From positions 62,001 through 126,000 of the forward strand of contig JBDVMP010000107.1 of assembly GCA_039970095.1 (NCBI GenBank): a stretch of DNA of 64,000 bases, given 5' to 3'. Source of the DNA: JAMZMI01 sp039970095 (GTDB lineage: Bacteria > Bacteroidota > Bacteroidia > Cytophagales > Cyclobacteriaceae). A program made the translations under genes and the position numbers. How positions within the stretch are numbered: the stretch's first letter is position 1; each line of letters opens with the position of its first letter. Of this stretch, positions 1 through 8,286 are shown in pieces. The notes below the pieces were generated by a model, which saw only the letters and a list, made by a program, of their open reading frames with translations, did no database searches and was not told the origin of the DNA.

Positions 1-395
1 TGTTTTAGGAATTCCGCATCTATGATTTCCATTGAGAGCGTGTGTTCTTTAGGGCCTGTTTTGTAGTGGTTAGACTCCACTACTATTTCATTTAGCTCTA
101 GCGAAGTTGGTTCTAGTTGTACGGTGATTTCTTCTCCACCATTGGCTTTGACGGCAAGCGTGATGGCCTCAAACCCAACATAGCTTACATGCATGTGGTA
201 GTTGGCTTCTCGCATGTTGGCAAACCTAAAGCGTCCGTCTATATCTGTGGTGATACCTCTGTCTAGCTCATGAATGATCACGGTGGCCCCAATGAGAGGC
301 TCGCCGGTTTGGTCCACAACTTTGCCAGCAATTGTGGCTTGTGCCACAGACACCCAGCTAATGGATATCCACAGCAATGAAATCAAGTAGCGCAT
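1..395 (-). CDS. TonB-dependent receptor, N-terminal part (runs off the left edge)
   Basis: An open frame on the minus strand starts at the ATG at 395 and continues beyond base 1, so about 131 residues are visible. It begins with a signal peptide (MRYLISLLWISISWVSVAQA) followed at once by a carboxypeptidase-regulatory-like domain (AGKVVDQTGEPLIGATV, then DGRF and the SYVGFE motif), the usual N-terminal extension of Bacteroidota outer-membrane TonB-dependent receptors. The end of the visible part (IVVESNH) is where the TonB box/plug normally begins. The start lies 4 bases after the stop of the Fur/Zur-family gene, so the two are surely cotranscribed. The context suggests uptake of zinc or a zinc complex, but the substrate-binding part is outside the window. 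Confidence 0.88.
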   Translation of the reverse strand, partial: MRYLISLLWISISWVSVAQATIAGKVVDQTGEPLIGATVIIHELDRGITTDIDGRFRFANMREANYHMHVSYVGFEAITLAVKANGGEEITVQLEPTSLELNEIVVESNHYKTGPKEHTLSMEIIDAEFLK

Positions 396-399
396 CGGA

Positions 400-822
400 T
401 TAATTGTCGTGGCAACTCTTGCAAATGCCGTTGATGATCACGTCAATGTCTGACATCTCATAATTGTCTGGGAGTGACACTTTTGGAATATTGATAGGTG
501 AATCAATGCACTCTGTGGTGCCGCAGTTGTTGCATTTGAAATGCATGTGATTGTGATGGTGCTTCTCTACTCCACAGTCATGACACAAACCATATATAGC
601 CGAGCCTCCATCACCGGGAATCTTGTGGAGCAGGCCATTGTCGGTGAAAGAATGAAGTGTGCGGTACAGCGTGACTCTATCGTATTCCTGAAATTTGTCT
701 TCCAGGTCTTTGAAAGAGAGTGCCCGGTTTTGCTGCTGAAAATGTTCAAGTACATCCATCCTGCAGTCGGTTATTCTCAGTTTGTGATTTTTAAGGCTTT
801 GTTTTAGCTCACTGTACTTCAT
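400..822 (-). CDS. zur: Fur-family metalloregulator, probably Zur
   Basis: 140 residues, normal length for the Fur family. Residues 1-85 are the winged-helix DNA-binding part (RVTLYRTLHSFTDNGLL is the recognition region). Residues 86-140 are the dimerisation/metal domain, with a His-rich stretch HHHNHMHF (88-95) and two structural CxxC pairs, C97/C100 and C134/C137, which hold the structural zinc in this family. It cannot be told from Fur or PerR by motif alone. The Zur assignment rests on neighbours: a CobW metallochaperone, a MerC-like protein, a TonB receptor directly downstream, and palindromes in all promoters of the locus including its own. A good TAnnTTTG element (828-835) lies only 5 bases before the ATG, so the mRNA may be nearly leaderless. 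Confidence 0.85.
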   Translation of the reverse strand: MKYSELKQSLKNHKLRITDCRMDVLEHFQQQNRALSFKDLEDKFQEYDRVTLYRTLHSFTDNGLLHKIPGDGGSAIYGLCHDCGVEKHHHNHMHFKCNNCGTTECIDSPINIPKVSLPDNYEMSDIDVIINGICKSCHDN

Positions 823-827
823 GATTA

Positions 828-857
828 CAAATGTAGGTTAAATGCAATTGCATTGCA
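828..857 (-). promoter_or_regulatory. Promoter of the Fur/Zur gene with one candidate operator box
   Basis: TGCAATTGCATTGCA at 843-857 is an inverted repeat with 6-bp arms (TGCAAT/ATTGCA) and a 3-bp spacer. On the minus strand a perfect Bacteroidota -7 element TACATTTG lies at 828-835. A CTG (instead of TTG) sits 20 bp upstream of it, at the outer edge of the box. The box therefore fills the spacer between -33 and -7, suggesting autorepression. The same box type recurs at 6432-6485, 10455-10497 and 13038-13091. Confidence 0.65.
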
Positions 858-900
858 GAATGTACTAACAGATTATATCCTGAGTTAGTTTGCTTTATGA

Positions 901-1815
901 TCAAAAATCTTCGTCGATAAGCTCTTTGTTTATCATAGCTCCGGCAATATTTCCTGTGTACACGGCGGTAGCTATTGAGCGCATAGGGTGGGCGCAATCA
1001 CCTACGGCATAGACTCCTTCTACTGTCGTTCGACCAAACATGTCTACCTTGATGAGTCCCATTTCAGTCAAATCACACCCGAACTCTTCAACTCCTCGTA
1101 GTTTTTGTTGTGTTGGCACACGTGCATAAAGGGCGACCAAATCTGCCCTGGAACCATCCTCCATAATCAGGTATTGGAGCTTACCATCCTTATGAACTGC
1201 TTCTTGAATTTTAGTGTCAACGATTCGTACCTTATTGTTCGCAATCAATTTGCGGTGATCATCAGTCAGATCGTTTTCTCCATTTAGATAAAGAGTCAGG
1301 TCCTTCGTCCAGTGATCAATCAGCCTCACTATTTCCATGGCTTGCTCGCCTGATGCCACAATACCCGTTTTTTCATCCCTATATTCATAACCATGACAAT
1401 AGGGACAATGTATGATGGTTTTACCCCAACATTCTTTAAAACCTGGGATCTCGGGAAGCATATCTTTCAGGCCAGTTGCAATGATCAGTTTTCTGCCTAT
1501 AAACGTACTTTTATCGGCGGTAGTAACCTGAAGGAGTCCATCTGTTATTTTGAGATTGTCAACAAAATCGCTGTGCCAACTCACTGTAGGGTAGGCCAAT
1601 ACTTGTTCTTTAGCGATCGAGGCTATTTTTGCAGGAGGCACACCATCTTGAGTTAGGAAATTGTGTGAATGTGGTGTTAGCTTGTTGCAAGGGTCGCCAG
1701 CGTCTATAATTAGGGTCTTTCTTCTCGATCTTCCCAGAGCAAGCCCAGATGAGAGACCCGCATAGCTGCCGCCTATGATGATTACGTCATAGGTTTCAGT
1801 TTGTATTACTTCCAT
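901..1815 (-). CDS. NAD(P)/FAD-dependent oxidoreductase, thioredoxin-reductase-like
   Basis: 304 residues from the ATG at 1815, chosen because AAGGAG lies 6 bases upstream and the protein then begins a few residues before the FAD-binding Rossmann motif DVIIIGGSYAGLSSG. A longer in-frame extension to 1923 would add a poor signal-like leader and is not favoured. The central CPYCHGYEYRD holds a CxxC in the position of the thioredoxin reductase redox pair, and VYAVGDCAHP is the second FAD-binding motif near the C-terminus. The family (COG0492) includes thioredoxin and bacillithiol-disulfide reductases; the physiological partner is unknown. It sits between the secreted-protein block and the Zur-like gene, with no operator box of its own. 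Confidence 0.85.
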   Translation of the reverse strand: MEVIQTETYDVIIIGGSYAGLSSGLALGRSRRKTLIIDAGDPCNKLTPHSHNFLTQDGVPPAKIASIAKEQVLAYPTVSWHSDFVDNLKITDGLLQVTTADKSTFIGRKLIIATGLKDMLPEIPGFKECWGKTIIHCPYCHGYEYRDEKTGIVASGEQAMEIVRLIDHWTKDLTLYLNGENDLTDDHRKLIANNKVRIVDTKIQEAVHKDGKLQYLIMEDGSRADLVALYARVPTQQKLRGVEEFGCDLTEMGLIKVDMFGRTTVEGVYAVGDCAHPMRSIATAVYTGNIAGAMINKELIDEDF

Positions 1816-2000
1816 ATTTTTCTCCTTAAATTTTGAATGAGAATCGCAATTCGCCCCTGTTAATTCAATACAAAAAATGCATAATAGTAAGGCCGGACTT
1901 ATTGTTTTAAGGGTTTTTATCAAGATATGTCGATTAGCGTTTTAAATATATCCTTGGTCTATTATTAACTTGATTTTTTATGTAAAACATTATGTGTAAA

Positions 2001-2822
2001 TCATGATTTTATCACAACACTTACTTCTTCAAACGAAACATTTCCCACCCCATCATAAACTGTAAAAAGGAATTTGTAGCTGCCTGAATTAGCTGATTCA
2101 GGCAGACGGAAAGAAAATTCGTAAATAGCTTCATTTCCATCAGCCTTTGAGAAGAAGTACTGTTCAGCCGTAAAAGCTGTGCCTGAGGGATCACTATAGG
2201 TAACATCTACTCTGCCTCCTAATAGGGACTCATTGTCTTTTATTTTCATTTCTACCTCAATAGTCTCATTACCTGAAATACTCAAAGACCCTTCCTGCGG
2301 CTCAATCAAGCTGATTTGAGCAGGTTGGATGTCGTCAACATTATTGATCCTTAAGCTAAACAGTAGGGGCTCAGCCTTGTTTCCTAATAAATCAAGTGCT
2401 TGCAATATAAAATGATAGTTCCCTGCTTGGACATTCGATGGTACGGCAAAGGTTTCTGTAATAGTCTTATCTCTGCCGTCCACCTCTTCAGTTAATAGAA
2501 CCCTCCATGGCATACTCTCAGATAGTCTGCCATGGGAGTGGCAATCAAAGTTACCATGGATGTCAATGGTATATAGAGAGATGCCATTTACCGCCTTCAA
2601 ATTGAAAGTAAGACTTAGGCTATCTTCGGACGATAGCGCAATGGAAAAAGGATCATCCTCCCCACAAATTTCCAGTACCTGAATCTCGTGGGAAGTATCA
2701 ATCACTATGATCTCGGGCCCCTTTAGTAAATCAGGGGATCCTCCTTCGCAAGAGGTTAAAAGCACTAACGTTGTGGATATTAAAAAACTAGTTATAGTCG
2801 TTCTAAAGATTCTTTCGTTCAT
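2001..2822 (-). CDS. DUF4625-like lipoprotein
   Basis: 273 residues. The leader ends in a lipobox (STTLVLLTSC), so the mature protein should be lipid-anchored. The first half contains IDIHGNFDCHSHGR, a His/Cys-rich turn of the kind seen in the Bacteroidota family DUF4625 and a plausible metal site. The second half (from about residue 175) is a second beta-sandwich-like repeat with a similar close (YKFLFTVYDGVGNVSFEE versus YHFILQALDLLGNKAEP). It is the last gene of a three-gene block read from the paired-box promoter at 6432-6485. The family call is from memory of the motif and the function is unknown; a surface metal-binding role is inferred from context. Confidence 0.65.
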   Translation of the reverse strand: MNERIFRTTITSFLISTTLVLLTSCEGGSPDLLKGPEIIVIDTSHEIQVLEICGEDDPFSIALSSEDSLSLTFNLKAVNGISLYTIDIHGNFDCHSHGRLSESMPWRVLLTEEVDGRDKTITETFAVPSNVQAGNYHFILQALDLLGNKAEPLLFSLRINNVDDIQPAQISLIEPQEGSLSISGNETIEVEMKIKDNESLLGGRVDVTYSDPSGTAFTAEQYFFSKADGNEAIYEFSFRLPESANSGSYKFLFTVYDGVGNVSFEEVSVVIKS

Positions 2823-2866
2823 TATAGCCTATTCAAAATTTGAAAGATCCATTTTCAATGGGTCAT

Positions 2867-3787
2867 TTAATTTGATGAATGAATTATTACCTTTTTGACG
2901 AAAGTTCGATCCTCAGTTGTGATTTTCAGCATATAACTACCGGAAGGCCAATCGCTAACATCCAGGCTCTGCGAACCAAATTTTTCCTTCTGGCACATCA
3001 CACGTCCCATTAAGTTATAGATGGTCAATTGCTCTATTGGACGCTTAAATTCAATTTGTATTCGATCTGCTGCAGGGTTTGGAAAAACGCTTAGCTCCAA
3101 ATCCTGATCATCAAAGACTAATTCAGTTTCGTTTACAAATTCAATAATTGGAAAAAGAGCAAAATGGGTAGCTATGGGCGTGAAGTTCTGCGTATAGAAA
3201 TCTACCCATACAGCTGGACCGTGAAAATGTTTTCTAACTACATTTCTTCCAAAATTTGTTGCTAGATCTTCTTCCGTTCGGCTGCCGTGCTCCCCGTAGT
3301 ATACACCAATGGTATCTGTGAAGGGACGGTGGAAATAATCGAACAAGTTAAAGGACACAAAAAACGAATCACTGACCATAATTGGCTCATCAAAAAATGT
3401 TTTTATGGCATTTCCGTCTAAATCTATGTCTCCATATTTTATAATCTTACTACCTAATTTCTCGCCAGGTTTTCGGTTCGAAGCAACATCATAGACACAG
3501 AACTCGACTGGATAAGAAGCTGTGGTGATCTCACCATAATGATGACTAACAATACCTTTCACTAATGCTTGTCCGTCTATATAATATTTCTCCGCGTATT
3601 CTTCTATGCCTTTATAATTATGGCTTGTATAATTACCCCACGTATAAGATGCTGTATAAGAATCATACACAAACTCGGCGTTATCAGATAGGTTTTTCAG
3701 CAAGGTATCGGGAGGGGAAACCACATATTGCGCCATGGATTGAAACAACACAAATTGTAATCCTGTAATGGTTAGAATAAGCTTCAT
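2867..3787 (-). CDS. Secreted protein with T9SS type A sorting domain
   Basis: 306 residues, with a signal peptide (ends near QSMAQ) and a C-terminal T9SS type A domain starting at LSVFPNPAADRIQIEF and ending in TFVKKVIIHSSN. The middle (about residues 20-220) matches no family I recognise; it is rich in Tyr and His and includes an HFHGP motif. It lies 6 bases after the stop of the YCF48-like gene and 44 bases before the DUF4625-like gene, so the three form an operon. The sorting domain predicts export through the T9SS and attachment to the cell surface or release. Confidence 0.75.
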   Translation of the reverse strand: MKLILTITGLQFVLFQSMAQYVVSPPDTLLKNLSDNAEFVYDSYTASYTWGNYTSHNYKGIEEYAEKYYIDGQALVKGIVSHHYGEITTASYPVEFCVYDVASNRKPGEKLGSKIIKYGDIDLDGNAIKTFFDEPIMVSDSFFVSFNLFDYFHRPFTDTIGVYYGEHGSRTEEDLATNFGRNVVRKHFHGPAVWVDFYTQNFTPIATHFALFPIIEFVNETELVFDDQDLELSVFPNPAADRIQIEFKRPIEQLTIYNLMGRVMCQKEKFGSQSLDVSDWPSGSYMLKITTEDRTFVKKVIIHSSN

Positions 3788-3793
3788 AAATGA

Positions 3794-6286
3794 CTACCGA
3801 ACAATAATTTTTTTGCTGACCATCTGCTGATCGCTTTGAATCCTTAACGTGTAAAATCCTGGGGCTAGGCTCTTCATATTCAGGTTTAGCGTATTTCCCT
3901 GATAGAGCGTCTGGCTGTAAGTACGTACAAGACTGCCCGAATGGCTATGTACCTCAATTTTTATCTCTTTTCCTCCAAAGTGTTGCCCCAGGTTAATCTG
4001 GATATCTCCCTGGGAAGGATTTGGAAAAACCTCCAATGACTGTAATAATTCGTTTTCGAACTCAGTTATCGTGCTAATCTGGAATTGCTTCCAACTATCT
4101 ACTGTACCAGCGTCATTAGTCACAGTTACAAAACCAGATGTAGCCTCCTGAGGTACTATAGCACTGATAGTTTGATCGTTTACTACAGTAAAAGTCGCTT
4201 GCACGTCGTTAAAGAGAACAGAAGTTGCTGTTTCGAAGTTGTACCCATAAAGAAAGACCTCACTGAGGGCGACCCCTTCATCAGAAGAAAACTCACTAAT
4301 AAATGGTAATTGGTTTTTGTAATTAATAATTAGCCCATTATTACCAGCTACCAAACCATTTCCCGGAGAAGTAAAAAGCACAGCATTTATATCGGTAGCT
4401 ACGTTATACTCATCCTCTAACATTTCCCAAGTTTCTCCACCATCAATAGTAAATAGTAGCATGGCCGCATCATCATTAGGAGAGCCTACCGCGTACCCTA
4501 TATTTTCATCAATAAAAAACACTGCATGTAAATCAATTGCAACGTCTATATCTACCGGGAGGTAGTCCGGCGCAGGATAACCTACTCCTACGTAATACCT
4601 TACAGGGCTTTCTTGCTCTATCCAAGTACTACCTCCATCTACAGTTTTAATAATGGTAGCTGAATCACCAACAGCCCAACCAAGGGTGTCACTGAGAAAA
4701 TAAATGTCATGTAGATTTTCGCTGGTCGTACTATTTTGCGAATTCCAACTGAGACCGCCATCTACAGAAGAAAGGATGACACCAGCATCACCTGTTGCCC
4801 ATGCTTTTTCAGAAGCATTAGAGGGGATACTCACTGCATTTAATGAAGTATTAACACCTGTAGATATATGCTGCCAAGATTGCCCTTCATCAACGGTTAA
4901 GAAAATGGAGTCTTCCATATCCCCGACTATCAGACCAAATTGAGATGTTGATACTTGGATATCTCTCAGTGCGGCTGTACTTGGTAATGATTGTAATCCC
5001 CATGTCTCACCTGCGTTAGTAGTAGATAATAGCGTGCCTGAAGTTCCAACTGCCCAACCTTTTTGTTCGTTTAAAAAAGATATAGCATGTAGGTGTTCAG
5101 CCGTAACTGTGGTGAGCTTGCTCCAGTTATTTGGCTCTTCTGTAGAAGACTTGAGAATAGTTCCTGAAGCTCCAACAGCATAGCCTGTGTTTTCAACAAC
5201 AGTAAGATCGTTGATGGTGCGAGTGTTATTACGCAAATTCTCCCAGGTATCCCCTCCATCGGTAGTTTTAAGAATTAAGCCAGATCGTCCTACTGCAAGC
5301 CCGTTGTTTTTATCATAAAACTTTATACTAAAGAAAAAGGAACCATCGCCTATGGGATCAGGCCCTGACCAATTATCACCACCGTCAATGGTGGTATGAA
5401 TATTCTCGTCATCATCTACAGCAAACCCTTTATTTTCATCTACAAAAAAAGCACTTTGAACCGCCCAGGGTGGATCATAACCAGAAAATGTAAAATCAAC
5501 ATCAATGGAATCATTAGTGGGATTCCAGGTCTCACCACCGTCGATGGTTTTATCTACAAAACCTTCTGCTGTAACCACATATCCAATATCTCCAAAGAAA
5601 CTGAGGTGGCGAATCACGCCCCAACTTTCATTGGCAGCATGTTTGATATCCCAGGTGTCTCCTCCATCTGTGGTCTTAAATAGTTCAAACTGTGAGCTGG
5701 CTAACCAACCGGTATTGGCGTCATCCCATACCATCAACATAAAAAAACTGGCAAATGACTCGGTAGAATTAATATCTACCCAAGTGTCTCCTCCATCTGT
5801 GGTTTTGTATACAAAGCCCTCACCTTCTATGGTTTTTCCACAGAGATACCCTGTATTGCTATCAACGAAATGAATGTCTTGAGCATAATCTATCTCTTCA
5901 AATAAAGTGATTTCAACCTTCTGCCAAGTTTCTCCTCCATCAACAGTTTTTAGTACAAGACTATTCCCTCCGACTGCCCAGCCAACCGACTCGGATATAA
6001 ATGTGACTGCCTGAATACCGAAATCATAACCCGTATTAATAAATTCCCAAGATGCTCCTCCGTCTTCAGACTTTCCTACATTTCCGCCACTTCCTGCCAA
6101 AAAGACCAGGTCGCTGTTATAGTAATGGATGGTATACCACCATACAGAAGAAGTGGAAGGTCCCTCCACTGTCCACTTACCTTGTTGGTACCAGTTTTCC
6201 TGTTCTTGGGCATTGCTGATACACGCAAGCCAGAGCATGGATAGTGTAAGAAAAAAACTTGATTTTTTGAGTAGCATTTTTAGCAT
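3794..6286 (-). CDS. YCF48-like beta-propeller protein with T9SS sorting domain
   Basis: 830 residues: signal peptide (1-26, ends SNAQ), then twelve to thirteen repeats of about 45-50 residues each carrying a D-G-G-x-T/S-W motif (for example TTDGGDTW, TVDGGETW, TIDGGDNW), a layout of YCF48/BNR-type propellers. From about residue 660 there is an IPT/TIG-like segment (PFISEFSSDEGVALSEVFLYGYNF) and finally a T9SS type A domain (LEVFPNPSQGDIQINL to the end). First gene of its operon; the promoter 150 bp upstream has two Zur-like boxes. The binding partner or substrate is unknown. An alternative start 9 bases further in is equally possible. Confidence 0.82.
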   Translation of the reverse strand: MLKMLLKKSSFFLTLSMLWLACISNAQEQENWYQQGKWTVEGPSTSSVWWYTIHYYNSDLVFLAGSGGNVGKSEDGGASWEFINTGYDFGIQAVTFISESVGWAVGGNSLVLKTVDGGETWQKVEITLFEEIDYAQDIHFVDSNTGYLCGKTIEGEGFVYKTTDGGDTWVDINSTESFASFFMLMVWDDANTGWLASSQFELFKTTDGGDTWDIKHAANESWGVIRHLSFFGDIGYVVTAEGFVDKTIDGGETWNPTNDSIDVDFTFSGYDPPWAVQSAFFVDENKGFAVDDDENIHTTIDGGDNWSGPDPIGDGSFFFSIKFYDKNNGLAVGRSGLILKTTDGGDTWENLRNNTRTINDLTVVENTGYAVGASGTILKSSTEEPNNWSKLTTVTAEHLHAISFLNEQKGWAVGTSGTLLSTTNAGETWGLQSLPSTAALRDIQVSTSQFGLIVGDMEDSIFLTVDEGQSWQHISTGVNTSLNAVSIPSNASEKAWATGDAGVILSSVDGGLSWNSQNSTTSENLHDIYFLSDTLGWAVGDSATIIKTVDGGSTWIEQESPVRYYVGVGYPAPDYLPVDIDVAIDLHAVFFIDENIGYAVGSPNDDAAMLLFTIDGGETWEMLEDEYNVATDINAVLFTSPGNGLVAGNNGLIINYKNQLPFISEFSSDEGVALSEVFLYGYNFETATSVLFNDVQATFTVVNDQTISAIVPQEATSGFVTVTNDAGTVDSWKQFQISTITEFENELLQSLEVFPNPSQGDIQINLGQHFGGKEIKIEVHSHSGSLVRTYSQTLYQGNTLNLNMKSLAPGFYTLRIQSDQQMVSKKIIVR

Positions 6287-6431
6287 ATGAGATGTGATTT
6301 AATTTATTACAAGAGTATCGTGATTGTGGTGTTAACTGGAAATTGACATGCTGATTGAGAGAATGTGTGGAAATCAACTACCCCACTTTTTGCATCTACA
6401 TCTTTGTCACAGTCAAAACCATTTTCATTAA

Positions 6432-6485
6432 CGCAACTTTGTTGCAAGAATAAATAAAATGCATTTTATATGCAACATTGTTGCG
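6432..6485 (-). promoter_or_regulatory. Promoter with two Zur-like operator boxes, upstream of the YCF48-like gene
   Basis: Boxes CGCAACTTTGTTGCA (6432-6446) and TGCAACATTGTTGCG (6471-6485), each an inverted repeat with 3-bp spacer, are 39 bp apart start to start. On the minus strand the distal box supplies the -33 TTG (6473-6475). The -7 element TATTCTTG (6445-6452) overlaps the proximal box; the gap is exactly 20 bp. Binding at both boxes would block both core elements. A weaker half-site (ATTGCG) follows at 6493-6498. Confidence 0.7.
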
Positions 6486-6504
6486 TATTGTAATTGCGAT
6501 TCTC

Positions 6505-6858
6505 TAACCTCATTTGGTATATGATTGGCAACAAAATACTCAGGACGATCTACCTAACAATGGTGCGGGCTCCCCATTCTTAGGACTGGATTAAAATAGA
6601 ATATTCGTTTTATGGAAAAGTAAACGCACCTCCGTATCGTATAAGTACTGCTCTCTGGCGTGTTTCTATTTTGAAAAGGCGCTGATAGGCGGGATATTTT
6701 CCTGGTAAATTCCTTCCAATTCCCCATTATGAGGTCACGGATTGCGGCATTTTTGGATGGGAAATACTGGGGATTAAGAATCAGTCAAATGATCAATGAG
6801 AATTAGCAACACAACGACAAGTCTAAAATGTGTGAGCATAAATTCGACAGGCCTTTCT
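6505..6858. other. Intergenic stretch with no recognised feature
   Basis: About 350 bases between the paired boxes and the end of the second permease gene. No convincing ORF, hairpin terminator or RNA gene was seen on either strand. It may be the 3' region of the transporter operon plus upstream DNA of the secreted-protein operon. Confidence 0.5.
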
Positions 6859-8286
6859 TTAAATTAAACTCGAATTGATTTTTCTTGATTGAAAATTAGC
6901 GATAACCAGGAGTGAGAGGCTATAGATGAATATAGCTAGTGTGTTGGTTAAGCTTTGTTTGTTGGTGCTGGGCGGTTCGTATGCAAATTCAGGAAGCTCG
7001 GCTATCATGGTTTTGGTGAATGTTTCTCCCCGAAATATCTTGGGAAGAAAATAGTCTCTCCAGATTAGTGAGAAGTCGTTCACCTGCTGACGAAACTCTT
7101 CATAGTGCGTGGTTGATGTGCCTGATATTTTGTTGAACGCGTTTTGTAAGAGCAGAGCCGGTGAGATAAAGCGGAGTTGATCTACCCAGTCCTGCTGTCT
7201 TTGCAATTTTTCTTTGTACTCGTTCAAAATTGGTTGCATTTCTCTTTTGATGAGATCCTGGGTAGCAAAATATGATTTCCAGCCTTGTGACCCTCCTTCG
7301 AAACCGGCTAGCTCGGGATGATCTCTCAAAAAGCTTTCTAGTAATTTATCGGCTTTCTTTTCTGCTTCAGCGTTTACTGCCCGCAGTTCGTTGATCATCC
7401 GTGCTCTGGAAGGCACAGGGTACAGACTGGTTGCTAGTTGATTGACCAATGAGGGAGCCAGAAGCACCAAAAATATCCACATGCCAATAAGCCAGACTGC
7501 ATTGTTTGATGAAGATTGTTTTCTCAGGTTTATCAGGCAGGCTAGTATAAACCAAAACAGTACATAGCCAAGGATTAGCAAGATGAACGTAAATGTTCTG
7601 ACGAAATCCTGCATAAGCGGAACTCCCGCTACCAGCAATGAGCTGATCAAAATCAAAACTAGAATTCCTGATAGTAAAAAGTATCTCAGAAAGGCTTTTT
7701 GTATCAGCCATCGATAAATGGAGATGGGGTGACTGGCAACAACCTGTAGTATTCCCTGTTCTCTTTCTTTGGACAGGATATTGTAGGTAAAGGCTATTAC
7801 AATAAGCGGGAGGAGGTATATCAACACAAAGGAAAGGTCAAAGCTTCCAAACATGAGCTGTACCGGGTTAGCTAGTTCTGTGTAGTTCAGTTCAAAGCTT
7901 TCACCGTAGAGGACAGGTTGCACGTGATGCGTGTAAATATCGCTCTGTCCGGTAGCAATAATAGCCAAGTCATTCGGAGGCATTGCTGCTACTCTTAGGT
8001 AGCTATATCCAATCACATGAGGCTGGTTTGGCATGTACCAGCGTGGCACATTCACTGTGAGCCCTGCTTCCAAAGAATCCAGAAGAATTATGCCTAAGGA
8101 GTCTTTTTGATGAACCAATTGCTGTGCTTTTTGAATATCGGATACTCTTTGTTCTACTCTTTTTTGTCCATTGATTACAGCGAAACTCACCAGTAGCATG
8201 AGAATGAAAACCAGTAGTTGGAGCCATTTTTGGCGGATCAGAGAAACAAATTCATATCGATTGATGTAACCAAATATTTTCATCAT
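6859..8286 (-). CDS. ABC-2-type permease, DUF3526-like (second of pair)
   Basis: 475 residues with one N-terminal membrane helix (about 20-40), a long extracytoplasmic loop, a cluster of four to five helices (about 150-300), a second large loop, and a final helix near the C-terminus. The segment YNILSKEREQGILQVV, preceding a helix, is typical of the coupling region of ABC-2 permeases. The start abuts the stop of the preceding permease with no gap. Paralogous to that gene in layout (compare YNAFTREKEQGTLKLL), so the two probably form a heterodimeric channel for the ATPase at 9693-10409. Substrate unknown; zinc-related regulation is inferred from the promoter. Confidence 0.85.
   Translation of the reverse strand: MMKIFGYINRYEFVSLIRQKWLQLLVFILMLLVSFAVINGQKRVEQRVSDIQKAQQLVHQKDSLGIILLDSLEAGLTVNVPRWYMPNQPHVIGYSYLRVAAMPPNDLAIIATGQSDIYTHHVQPVLYGESFELNYTELANPVQLMFGSFDLSFVLIYLLPLIVIAFTYNILSKEREQGILQVVASHPISIYRWLIQKAFLRYFLLSGILVLILISSLLVAGVPLMQDFVRTFTFILLILGYVLFWFILACLINLRKQSSSNNAVWLIGMWIFLVLLAPSLVNQLATSLYPVPSRARMINELRAVNAEAEKKADKLLESFLRDHPELAGFEGGSQGWKSYFATQDLIKREMQPILNEYKEKLQRQQDWVDQLRFISPALLLQNAFNKISGTSTTHYEEFRQQVNDFSLIWRDYFLPKIFRGETFTKTMIAELPEFAYEPPSTNKQSLTNTLAIFIYSLSLLVIANFQSRKINSSLI

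Noticed and set aside
1839..1851. 13-base match AATTGCGATTCTC shared (reversed) with 6492-6504
   Set aside because: A match of this length is expected by chance between two places in 64 kb; it does not fit the TGCAAY-N3-RTTGCA box.
5505..5873. 122-codon plus-strand frame with repeated VSPPSVVLxTKP
   Set aside because: The repeats are the complement of the D-G-G-x-T-W repeats of the YCF48-like gene on the other strand.
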